Assembly: GCF_036785885.1 (NCBI RefSeq)
Contig: NC_092317.1
Coordinates: forward strand, 36,631,329-36,695,328
Direction: 5' to 3'
Source: Coffea arabica
Taxonomy: Eukaryota; Streptophyta; Magnoliopsida; Gentianales; Rubiaceae
Length of the DNA stretch: 64,000 nt
Shown: piece after piece, positions 13,036 to 23,886 of the stretch
How positions within the stretch are numbered: the stretch's first letter is position 1
Layout: each line of letters opens with the position of its first letter
Program-made: the position numbers and the translations under genes
The notes under the pieces: model-generated
What the model saw: the letters and a program-made list of their open reading frames with translations, nothing else
Told to the model about the DNA's origin: nothing
Database searches by the model: none

Positions 13036-14417
13036 TACATTCCTATATTTCTTGCCTTCTTCATTTCCTCTTTTAGCATTGTTCACTAAAACGCAACACA
13101 TCTACTAGTTAATTGAACAAGTATTTTATAGCGTATTATGACCATTTTATTTCTATTTTCATTACGAGAAAATAAACATGTTTCATTACTAGAAAATGAC
13201 ACTAACCTCTTCCAATTAGAATGGCATTTCAACTTCACTAGTGTGTTTCTTTCCATCTGACTGCCCTTTCTTTTCATCTGACTGCCCTTTCTTTTATGTT
13301 GCTATTTCCCCAACTCTTGTGCCTTTCCATGTTTACAATTTCCTTGTCCTAATGCCTCTTACCTTTCACTACATTTATTTCAGTATTAGGTTAACCATCT
13401 TTCATATTCATGTTTTTGCCAATCATCTCATCTACCAAATCATTACTAGGTTATGTAGTCACAATCAAGTCTCCACCAGTAACCAGGCCTATCAACTTTT
13501 ATGGCATCGACTACTCGTCCCAAAGGTTCATATGCCTACAGTTCATTAACTTTGCATTTTATTTACACATGTGGTGGCCCTTATAATAGCACTCCTACTA
13601 TCATGTATGCACAATTTTTATCCTTTTATGCATCATTGGTTGATATATTAAACACTTAAAACAATTGTTACATTTATCTTACATAATTTTTTGACCAAAA
13701 TATTGCATTTACACTTTTTACTGTTTGTAAAATTTTATGTATTCTTTATCTTTTCCTCGATCTTTTCTGTCGATCATGTTTATTTGCAATGCTACTATTA
13801 CGTTGTAACAGTTACTTAACAAATTTTTCTAATATGTTTTACATTTCCATTTCAATTCACACATCTTCTTTAAATTCTTTATACTGCATTAATTCATGCA
13901 TCACGTCCTACTCAAATTGCATTCTTTATTTGCCAGAAATTCCAAGCCCAATACCTGTTTTAAATTACTAAGTCTATTTATTGGACTAATACCACTTAAA
14001 CTTCTATTAAAATGGGTCCCACTAATTTGAAAACCATTATAAACTGGTGGGCACGTGCTCCCATTCTATCCCTTCCACGTTACTGATGCATACACGCGTC
14101 AACCACTGTACCAATGTTTAGCCTATATTTTCAAAATTAATACACCTGCGTTGATTTTCATTAACGCACTACAGAATATCCGTCTTTTCATAGTCAGAAT
14201 TTTCTTTTCTCCACTCCTCCACTCTTCGTACAATCTCTCAGTTGAAACAAAGAAAGAAGGAGAAATTACAGAGAAGATCACCAATTTATCTCCATCATCT
14301 GCGGTACCTCCAAAATATAGTCACAAACTCAGGTATTCTCTTCCCCATCTTTCATGTTCCATTTCTTTTCTGGTCATTTTTATCTGTGATTTTTTTCATC
14401 TCTACAACTAGTAACTA

Positions 14418-14449
<32 letters not shown>

Positions 14450-15544
14450 TATATAACACCAAGGGAAGAGGGTCTTTTACAAAAAAGACTAGAGAAACTT
14501 GTATGTGGAGTTTTTATCTAATTTAAAGGTTTCATTCTTTCCTTTTTATATTGATTTTTTTGTTATTTTAATTTTGAAATTGTTAATTAATTTTGCTAAT
14601 TTATTAGATTGCTTCAACTTGATCTATGGGTATATTTTAGTTAGTCCCTACAAAGTAGACCAAAGTGTTAATTCAAGCCCTAAAAGTGAATTAGTCTTAA
14701 TTAAACCCTCTAAATGGGAAACTTTGTTCTGGGTGAGCCCTTTCATCAACTCAGATATGGTCAATAGCTTTATACAATTTTTAATGGTAATGTGAAAGAC
14801 TAATAATTATTTATGGGCTTTCGAAGCAATTAATTTCCTACCTCAATGAGATTTTAATTTTGAGGGCTTAATTAGCACTTTTTTTTTTCAAGCGCTATAT
14901 TTCCATTTTAATCTATTTTGAATAGCCTAATTGAAATTATTAATAATTTGAAATATTGTTGTTTCTATGGGTGAATTGGGACTTAAATTATTAGTTTATG
15001 TTGGTCAAATGATGTAATTTATGTTTTTTTATTGTTGCGGATATAATTATTTTAGCTTTAAAAGTCTATAGCTATTTATAATTACATAACTGAAGAGTTG
15101 ATATTGTAGGACATGTTTGGAACTAAATAAAATAGAAAAAAAATAAAACTAACCAATGTACAAAATTATACCCAATCCAAACATTATTTTGGCATGCTGA
15201 ATTAATTGCATTTATTAGGAGTTGGATATGGGGTGACACGTTTGGAACAAAGTAAATCAAGGAACTAATTAAACTAATAATTGTATAAATATTATGCCCA
15301 AACCAGAAAAAGGACATGAATCAATTTTTGGGAAAAAATAATTTAAAAATATAAGAAAAAATGATGGAGAGTTGGGAGCTCTCTAAAGGGGTTTACACTA
15401 AAAATCCCCTTTGCAATGTATGTGTGTGTGTATATATATTTTATCCAAATTACATATAAAAGCTGTTTAGCTACGGCTCACAAGTCAGAAGCATGCCACA
15501 GGCTTCAAGAGAAAATTCTTAAATTGTGATGAAAAAAAAAAGTT
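13036..15544. other. AT-rich spacer
   Basis: No coding sequence is supported here. The longer frames, for example 14055-14411 on the plus strand, have no family resemblance and biased Phe/Ser/Ile composition. A CA/TA microsatellite lies at 14418-14455 and a shorter GT/TA run near 15420-15440. Confidence 0.6.
14418..14455. repeat. Microsatellite (TA)n(CA)n(TA)n
   Basis: An uninterrupted run of about eleven CA units is flanked on both sides by short TA runs. It is a simple sequence repeat in the spacer. Confidence 0.95.
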
Positions 15545-15592
15545 ATTCTACAAAGGGGGTGATTTGTGAAGTTGGTTCCACAAATGTGATTT

Positions 15593-15749
15593 TCGCATTT
15601 GTGAAATGCGAGTTCAGGTACCTCGCATTTCACAAATGTGAGGTAAGTGTTTTCAGAAAAAAAAGCTCGCATTCTCCAAATGCGAGCTTATAAAGCTCGC
15701 ATTTGGAGAATGCGAGCTGAGATACCTCGCATTCAAGAAATGCGAGGTA
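15593..15749. repeat. Left cluster of five CTCGCATT/AATGCGAG palindromes
   Basis: The units are at 15593-15611 (8-bp arms, 3-base loop), 15620-15644 (one mismatch), 15663-15689 (11-bp arms, 5-base loop), 15694-15718 and 15723-15749 (11-bp arms). Core arms are CTCGCATT and AATGCGAG; the loops differ. The third and fourth units are reverse complements of each other including their loops (CTCCA and TGGAG), so 15664-15718 is itself one larger palindrome centred on TATA. Confidence 0.95.
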
Positions 15750-16356
15750 CTCAATCTTCTTGCTCCATTTGCTGGTACAAGAACCAGCATGAAGTACAAG
15801 ACCTCGCGGTTGCAAAATGAGAAGCAACAAATGGGATTTTTCTTCATTTTTCTTTTTTCTCCAAGATTACCAATACACAATTCCACCTCACTCACCAGAA
15901 GATGCCAAGAATATTCTAGAATTAAGAGCATCAAACGGCTCAAATTCTGGCCATAAAAATGCAGCAAACAATTACCATGGATGCTAGGGTTGAGGGATTT
16001 CTTGAAGTTATAAAAAGCGGAGGAACGCAGCTTGGAAGGGGAGATAAATTGGAGTGGCATTTGGAGAGAAAGAAAGCGAGAAGGGCAAGCAAGAAGGTTG
16101 AGATTTTCGGGGAGAAGAAAAACTGGGAAAAAAGGAAGAACTGGGGCTGAGAGTTTCGAGGGACTGAGGAAGACAAAGAGCAAGAGTGAAATGGGGGGAA
16201 AAGGGAAGAGTGGAAGCAAGAAGCTTTCGGAGGGTTGGAAAGGATGAGCTGGAGCAGGAAAGAAAAGAAAGCAGAGGAGAAACTAAGAGAAAATGGAGGA
16301 ACTTTGCAGCTGGGTTTGTAAGAGAGCTACGGGTTGAGTGAGTTGCCTGGGCGAGA

Positions 16357-16489
16357 ACCTCGCATTTCACAAATGCGAGGTCTGTTTTTCTTTTTCTTTT
16401 TCTTTTTTTGATTTGAATGCTAGGAAAATTCAGGGAGACCTCGCATTCAGTAAATGCGAGTTCCTTGAGCTCGCATTTGCTGAACGCGA
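16357..16489. repeat. Right cluster of three CTCGCATT/AATGCGAG palindromes
   Basis: ACCTCGCATTT-CAC-AAATGCGAGGT at 16357-16381 is a perfect 11-bp-arm hairpin with the same loop as the second unit on the left side. 16440-16460 and about 16470-16489 form a second mirrored pair in which one is nearly the reverse complement of the other, with one arm partly mutated. Confidence 0.93.
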
Positions 16490-16537
16490 AGACCCCCTGA
16501 ACGGAATCCCATACAAAAAATGCCCCTTTTGTAGAAT

Positions 16538-17428
16538 TTTTTTAAAAATCATCATAATTTTAGAAATTTCTCCAGGCTTCAACCACTAGTTTTATTCATA
16601 AAAAGAACAATCCAGTTTTTTCCAAACTTATGGAACATAACCCCAGAGTGCAAATCAGCCACTAGAACTAGATGTAGTCAAGTCCAGTTGCTGTGGACTT
16701 TTCTTTCACATGTTATTTCCCTAAATTATTGAGATGGATTTCAACAAAATCCTCAGTTCTTCCCTCTATAGTACGTAACATATATTTTGTCTTGTCCTCT
16801 CACCCTTTTTCTTTTACTCTTTATTTTTAGATTAATCTTTTCTACACTGATAGTGTATATTGGATGAATGACAATCATGCTAAATTTAAAATTGAAATTC
16901 AACTTTTGTATATATGTTATGAATCCAACTGTAATAATATATATACTGTCAGTACATATAAGATTTACTCTATTTTTTCCTACTTCTCTTCTTTTCACAT
17001 ATACACTTAATTTCGCTTACCCTACTAGTCTAGTTGACACTTTTCCAAGAAAATAGTTAATTTTCTTAGAGACAAATAAGATAAACAAGCATATGACTGC
17101 TACAATTGTCAATCACAATTTTATCCTACCACGTATATATAAACACAAAATATACATTAGAAAAATCAATTTATGAATTGAAACAATAAGTGTGAAATAA
17201 CAATCAAATTTAGCATATAAAAATATATGAGAAATTGTTATTGTGCAATGCAGGTTGAAGTTCATACAACTTTTTCCTTTTTTGTGTTATTGTGTTCATT
17301 TAAAGGGTTGGTGCATATATGTTGGATTACAATTTTCATTTTCCGGAAACGTCAGATATTTGTATTAACAAAAGTGTATTACACTGTACAGTGAGCAAAG
17401 GGCCAAATGTGAACTTTACAAAAGTGTA
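16538..17428. other. AT-rich spacer
   Basis: I see no gene, RNA gene or clear repeat here. Confidence 0.6.
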
Positions 17429-17818
17429 CTATAACACTTGAGGATTCCACCACTTCTCATCTTGGATTATGCTAAGAGCATGCTTGCTGATCATCATACT
17501 AATATTTCTACTTTCATTATCTGCTAAACAAAAAGAGCATTTCAAAAACAGTAGCCTTAGGCTCTGAATGTCCTCAAGTTGTCCAAAAATCCTAGTATCT
17601 TTTGCTTTCTTGCGTCTCAAAAGTTAGAGAAGTTCTTCGGATGTCACTTCCACTGATATTCTTCTCCACTGTTGCAAGCTAGCTTTGCTAAGCGCAAGTT
17701 TCAGAGCTTCTGTTTGATGCAACATGCTCTCTCCAGAGCGCCTTTCCTTAAGTGCCCAGCCTGTAATTGGATTACACTTGTTACTGACCATTGTTACGGC
17801 GCGAGAAGGATCAGACAA
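17429..17818 (-). pseudogene. RNase H-like (RVT_3-type) domain remnant
   Basis: One minus-strand frame of about 130 codons reads through a plant RNase H-like domain: GWALKERRSGESM, then EALKLALSKASLQQWRRISVEVTSEELL, then DTRIFGQLEDIQSLRLLFLKCSFCLADNESRNISMMISKHAL. This pattern (Glu-Ala helix, hydrophobic strand with Glu then Ser, late Asn-rich strand, Lys-His-Ala-Leu) is that of the RVT_3 family, which is often an isolated domain in plants or the end of LINE polyproteins. A single TAA at 17626-17624 splits it; the frame is otherwise open. The N-terminal strand with the first catalytic Asp is not clearly present. It is a LINE or domesticated-domain remnant (inference). Confidence 0.55.
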
Positions 17819-18293
17819 GGAATCCTATGCAGCATCTATTAGTGGCCCTCCTTCTGTGACGAATCAAGTACTAGACATGACTCGTTAATCCAATGCTTCA
17901 ATCTGTTGGCCACTGGGTAAAGACCACTGGATAAAGACCAAGCATTAAATCTTCATCAAAATCTAAAAATGAACTTGATAGATATATGCTGGAACATACA
18001 TAAAAAGAAGGAATTCTCCTTTATGTAATTAAGCAGGTCTCATTCTGTCAGTGTTGATGGTCTTCGCCTCTTCGGTCAAGAACTTCTGTAATTGAATCTG
18101 GAGAAGAAAACTCCTTTTGCTTGTACGCTTGAATTCTTGCTTCTGATGGTGGTTCTAGTAACTTTTGCTACTGTGCTTTGCACCTGATTTTATTGCCGCT
18201 ACTAAAGTTCATAGCTATTCGATCATTGTTGTACTGTCTATAGCTAATTACCCCTCTGTTTCCAGGTATAAAGTTGCAGGAAACACTAAATAC
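17819..18293. other. Upstream region of the B3 gene
   Basis: No coding sequence is seen. A pyrimidine-rich TTTCCAG acceptor-like site at about 18259-18265, 30 bp before the proposed start codon, suggests that a 5' UTR intron may end here. Confidence 0.4.
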
Positions 18294-20059
18294 ATGAAGC
18301 AAAATAGCAAAGTTCTTTACTCTGATGAGTCCCCTATGTTCTTCAAAGTGTATACGGACCAACTATGCTCTTCACAATTGGTAAGATCCCTCCTTGAACA
18401 TACGAAGTTAAAGTTTCCCTTCTTTTCCTCACTTGCATTTTGTTATATAACCTCAAATATTGATTTATATAACTAGACCTAACAGTTAATAACCATATAA
18501 ATCAGTGATATGTCCTCTTTGACTACTACCAGATTTACTTTGTGGTTTTCTTAGTCAAGGTGAGATCAGTTGTATGCTTGTAATATTACGTTGTTGATTG
18601 TTTGTGAAAATACTCACTTGTTTATAGGTTTATGTCTAGTAATAAAGACAAGTTGTGTTTGTACTACTTTAGAAAAATACCCACTTTGGGGTTGACCCGG
18701 ATATAGGGTACAAGTGCTCAAATCAACATAATATCCCCGTTTCGCAAGTTAATAACAAAGCAGATTTTAGGTATTGTATATTCAAGCATCCAAGAAGAAA
18801 GTAGGTTGCTTTTTGGTTGTATGTGCTCTACAGTTCTCTGGCAATTTGCTGATTGACAATTGGAGTTCTTGTTGTTTTAGAAAATTCCACCAGAATTTGT
18901 CAAGAAATTCAATGGAGATGTACCTCAGACATTCACACTTGAGGGTCCTCAGGGAAGATCTTGGCAGATTGTAGCTGGCAAAGTTGACGAATACTTCTAT
19001 TTCCAGGAAGGTTGGCAAAATTTTGTGGAAGATAACTCCTTGGAGAATGACGATTTTCTCACTTTCAGCTATGGTGGTTGCTCAAGATTTTACGTTGAAA
19101 TATTTGGCAAACACGGGTGTAGAAAAGAAGGTGCTTTCACTATTTGGAATGATGCAATGCATAGGAATGAAAACGCAGTGGAACAGCTCCATGGTGATGA
19201 TTGAACAGTCTGAAATCATATAATCCTATTTTGAGAAAAATTGTTATCACATCTTAATTCATGTGTTGAATATGATTTAGGCAAGTTGAACAATACTACT
19301 CAGCCAATGGGAAGATCGTTACGTTCCCGGACAAGGGGTTCATGTTCAGAGATTGGTCTAGCTGGTAAAGTGCAGGACAACATGAGACACCATTCTGGTC
19401 CATTTAGAGTTCAACTGACAAAAACTTATACTAACAGATATGTGGTAAGTATATTGAACCTATGTTCTCAACGTAATTATAGCACATTGAAAACTATTGG
19501 TGGTGAAGGTGCTTAAGTTCCTTTCATTGACTAGTTTTAAGAAAAAGCCAGTTGTATAAATAGATGACTTTTCTCAGAAATTTCAGCAACAACAGAGATG
19601 TCAGTCGACAATCACCTGGTTACTTGAAGCTTCACTTTCTTAACTTTTTAGTAAATGAAATTTGTCAATCTTGTTTGCTTTGGGAGCATAATTGATATTA
19701 AAGCCCAAAAATCTCTGTTACTTTTCAATAGGGTTACTGGTGACTATAATTGAACAATGTTCAGATATGTCATGGTTATTTGTCTGATCATGTTGCAGAA
19801 GTTTCCTCGAGATTTTGGAAATGTTAAAAAGCATTGGAAGAAAGGAAAAGGTGCCCTTTTGCGGGTTCAGGCAAGAGAATGGAAGGTGAGCATAGCGAAA
19901 AGCGGGAGATATTTTCATCTTTGTACAGGCTGGTCCTCTTTTGTAAAAGAGAATTCTCTGAAAATAGGAGATGAGTGCAATTTTGAGGTGATAGACAACA
20001 ACGATGACGGCATTGTGCTCGAAGTTACTATGTCGAGATGCCCAGATAAGATAGAATGA
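18294..20059 (+). CDS. Two-B3-domain protein, REM-like transcription factor
   Basis: The model has four exons: 18294-18380, 18881-19193, 19281-19444 and 19799-20059, which join in frame to 274 residues. The first B3 domain covers about residues 13-115 (FFKVYTDQL, IPPEFVKKFNGD, GWQNFVEDNSLENDDFLTFSY). The second covers about residues 170-270 (GPFRVQLTKTYTNRYV, KFPRDFGN, WSSFVKENSLKIGDECNFEVID). B3 domains bind DNA in the nucleus; tandem weakly conserved B3 domains and a short linker are typical of the plant REM group. The ATG at 18294 is the first in frame after the probable UTR acceptor. The donor after exon 2 (CATG|GTGATG) is weak, so that junction is the least certain; without splicing there, a stop follows within four codons. 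Confidence 0.85.
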
Positions 20060-23000
20060 GCTTCTGTGCCCTTTCCTAGGACTAGTAGCAAGTTCTCCAG
20101 AAGGAATGGTTTTCTTTTTTTTCTCTTTTCTTTATCTGTTTTTGGGTAATGGAGGATTAAAGAAAGGCAAAGCTTCAGATAACTATTGGAATTATTTTGA
20201 TTGCATTTGTTAGTATTGTGTATTGACTGACTTTTCTCTTCATTAATGAACCTGTGGCATCCTTAGTTACAGGGTCAGGAGACTGTACTGTGGTTATCAG
20301 AATTGGTATGGAATGGTGTTTCATATTTGCATTTGTAGCTACCTGTAGAGCTTCTCCCAGTATCCTCATTAGTGTTGGCTTTTACCCTTGCATGGTGGAG
20401 AGTGCAGACCTGTTTCTTTTTCTTTCCTTCAACTTCAATTGAACCATTTTAACTTGTTTTTAACTAGTTTTTTAAAATTTCAAGATAGTCTATGAAGTTT
20501 TTTATCTTACAGTTTTTAAGAACATATTTTTGATCAAGTTTAAGCAGCTGAGCCACAAGACAGCATCATAGAAAATGCATCTGGTTAACACAAATTTCTA
20601 GCTTCTTTGAACTTAGATTTGATATCCCTTTAGTCCTTGATTTCAAAGTTCAAATGAGTTTCTTCTATTGATGGGTTGTATGCATAGAACATGGTGGATT
20701 ATATTTATAACTTTCCATCATTTTCAAACTTCTCTAGTCCTTTGATGATTATCGGTTTTGGGGAGTATCCTTTTCCCAAAAAAAAAAAATGAATTTTGTG
20801 ATATACACTGGCCGAGTAGCTGTCACAACAACAATCCTTCAGTTTTCTTCCCAGATCAGCCACAACCAGTTTATGGAAAAAAAAAATTTCTTTTTGGGAT
20901 TCTAAAATACACTGTCTTCTATTATGTTTTTGTCCTTTTATTCTTTTTTATAAATTTCGGTGTTGCTAAATAATGTGAGAAAAAATTGCTAGATTCTTTT
21001 ATGGTAAATTTGAGATGTGAAATTTATCAAGGGGAATAAAGAAAAGGCCACTCTATTAATTACTTTTTTATTTTGTATATATCATATAAAAAAAATTGGT
21101 ATAGTAATAAGACTTTTCCTTTTCCGAATAGTCTTCAATCCAAAAGGACAAGCATTTTCACTTTCTTGGCTGGTGTAACTTGCAACATGTGGAGAGCTAC
21201 AGCAAAACGAAATCCATTAAATAAAGTGATAAATTCGCTAATAATTAATATTATCTGTAATCGTTCTATCATTTATTCTATCAAAATGTAAAAATCAATT
21301 AAGTTGACAATAATTCATCTTGCTATTTCAATTATGCTAGACATTCAATAGAATCAATACCCCTGAAATTGGTAAAGAGTTCTTGTAAAATGGTCCTTAA
21401 AAAAAAGGATCATTATACAAAAACTCTTTACCAATTTTGCATTTCTCTAATTAAAAGAAAGGCAAATACTTGGGTGGACCTGGTCCACGGACCCAGCTGT
21501 GAACCGCATGGTGTTCATTTGGTCACGTCACTTTCTTGACTTGTTAATGAGAAAAAATAATTTTTTGTTTGTGAGCTCCCCAACCATGGTTACCTTTCAT
21601 TGCTCCACTCAAGAAGCATCACGATGGAAGATTCATTGATTCATTCTATTCTCCAAAACAAAAGTTTCGTTCTTCCTGCTAATATCCAGGAAGACCACAC
21701 AATTTTTTTTCAAAAAATAGTTCAATATCGATGATGAACTAAATCAATATCTCAACACAAAATTGTACACATCTAGTTTATTAACTCCCAAATATAAAAC
21801 CAAATATACAGATAAAATTACACTGATCTCTAATAAAAAAATCTTTAGAATCTTCTTTTTTTTTTTGTCACACAATGATTCCCGAAACCTTCTACTTATA
21901 CTAAAAAAAAAAAAAACTTTAGAATCTCCAACTCCATTGAACCAAAATTTTCCAAAGCCTTTTACAACTGATTCTTCACAATGATTCCTGTCCACTGTCT
22001 GTCTTCATCCAAACCCGATTTCCAATTTCTTCATTTTCTTCATCTTCTTCATCTTCACTAACATCAGTTGAAAAAAAAAAACACACAAGTGTACCAACTA
22101 TTTATGGATTTAATGGAGGTAGCATAAGTATTTTCTTTAGATTTCACAGAAAAACCAAAACCAAAAAATTAACTTGTTATTAGCAGATGCGATGCACCAT
22201 TACTAGATCTGTTCAAATGACCTTTCAATTTCTAATTTAAAAATGATGCTGCAAGTGTGTTTGGATAGAATATTATTTAAAATATTATTTAGAATAATTA
22301 CTGTAGTACTTTTTTGCAAGACTTTGGAAAAAAATTTTGCAAGACTTACTTGGAAAGATCTCTTGAATGTGGGAATTGAAGTTTCCAACAATCTTGTTAG
22401 GTAAATTTTGATTTTTTTGATCATGATTCAATCTTCTCCCTCTATTCATCTCTTTGTCATTTTTTCCGAAAATTCAGTAGAATGGAAATGGATCAAATTT
22501 GTGTAGTTCTACTTGCCCAAAACTCTCTCTCTTCAACTTCTTCAGAGAGAGAGAGAGCTTGGGGAGAGGCATTAGATTCGAAGAACATCGAGATTCCTTC
22601 CTCCAAAAGCTATGTGTTTCTTGTCTCTCCCATTTTAGTTAATGTTTGTCTGCCAAGAAAAGGGAAGGAAAGTGAAGGAAAATAACTTTCTTATAAGTTT
22701 TAAATGTTTGTTTGTCAAGAAACTTATGGCACCCGCCACATAAATTTTTCCTGTCATTCATTTTCCTATAAAAATTTTCCTACTTAAATTGATAGGAAAG
22801 TGAATTACAGGAAAGTTTCAACTAATTGAATTTCTTTTACAACTCCTTTCTTTCTAAACTATTTCCTCCATTCTCAACTTCTATATAAATTAGGATACAT
22901 TAGAATTTATCATTCAAATAACCGGGTTGCACGGGGAGGGATTGGATTGATTGACTTGTATAAGGGAAGAAAGTGTAAATAAGAGATACTTGAGACCTCT

Positions 23001-23886
23001 CATCTACACTAAAAAATATAAGTTTGCTGTTAGACATTTTATTCTTATTTTAACAATTAATGAATTAGTAATTTATTGAATTTATATGACATTAGTATTT
23101 TTTTTCTTTTACATTTTGTGCTCCTTTTTTATGTCTATATATTTTTTAAATAACTTACACAAACATAATATATATATATATATTGTTAAAGAATGTGATT
23201 AATTTTCAAGTAAACAACTCCTCCAATATGCAAAATGTTATACCAAAAATGAAGAAATTCAATATTAAATATTTTTTATTGACAAACACACTACCCAATT
23301 TTTTGGTAACTTTTCAACTAACAAACACAAAAATTTGAATCTTCTTGCATCATTTTTCTTGTTAACCAAATACATTGGAAAAGTTAATTTCCTTTTTCTT
23401 TACCTTACTTCACTTCACTTCACTTTTCTCAAAACACACTCTCGCACATGACTTTCCCGTCAAACAATCAGAGCATTATAATTTTCAGCCAAAAGTGAAT
23501 TACGGCAAACAAAAAAAAGTGTTAAACCCGGTTGAATAGGGTGGCATGGCTTGTTGAGAACCATAGGGTTTACAAGTGGGGTCGCAGACCGAGTTCAGCC
23601 AAGTTTTTGCAAGATTGAAAAACAAAAATGGGTCTACAGCGCTTTACTGATCCCGTCCGTACGACATCGTTTCGCCTTCTTTTTTTGAATTCTACCAAAT
23701 TCCACGGGTCGGTTCTTCCGAAAACGGTCTTTTTACTATAAACCCCTCAAATATTTAAATCACCTTAATCAAACCCACGAAAACTATCTCTCTTTCACTT
23801 TAACCCCTAACTGCAAGCCAATTTATACCCCGCCTTTCCCAATCCCAAACCCTAGTTTCCAACCGATCGTCCGAACTGAAACTAAA
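20060..23886. other. AT-rich intergenic region
   Basis: No gene is supported. It holds a long near-perfect hairpin (21366-21438), several poly-A/poly-T runs, a short GA run near 22541 and a TA run near 23166. The part just before 23887 is less AT-rich and pyrimidine-rich, and probably contains the promoter and 5' UTR of the DnaJ gene. Confidence 0.55.
21366..21438. repeat. 73-bp hairpin with 33-bp arms
   Basis: Arms 21366-21398 and 21405-21437 are reverse complements with three mismatches, separated by an A-rich loop of about six bases. It could be a very short foldback MITE or a transcribed hairpin precursor; sequence alone does not decide. Confidence 0.85.

Larger units (their letters stand above)
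15545..16537. mobile_element. Putative non-autonomous TIR element with subterminal hairpin arrays
   Basis: The ends ATTCTACAAAGGGGG (15545-15559) and the reverse complement of 16523-16537 (ATTCTACAAAAGGGG) match at 14 of 15 positions, giving terminal inverted repeats about 1 kb apart. Two clusters of short perfect palindromes sit just inside the ends (15593-15749 and 16357-16489); the middle is purine-rich with no gene. Subterminal repeated motifs are typical of transposase-binding regions in hAT and CACTA elements, so a non-autonomous DNA transposon is the best guess. I see no clear TSD because both flanks are homopolymer-rich, so the superfamily is undecided. Confidence 0.55.

Noticed and set aside
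14055-14526. Two overlapping frames near the microsatellite
   Set aside because: Phe/Ile/Ser/His-rich translation running into the CA repeat; no domain.
15653-16370. Overlapping open frames on both strands within the hairpin element
   Set aside because: Leu/Ser/Phe-rich or Lys/Arg/Gly-rich low-complexity translations of purine-rich DNA; no family resemblance and they run through the palindromes.
15593-16489. CRISPR-like array
   Set aside because: Short palindromes without regular spacers, in a plant nuclear context; they fit subterminal transposon repeats.
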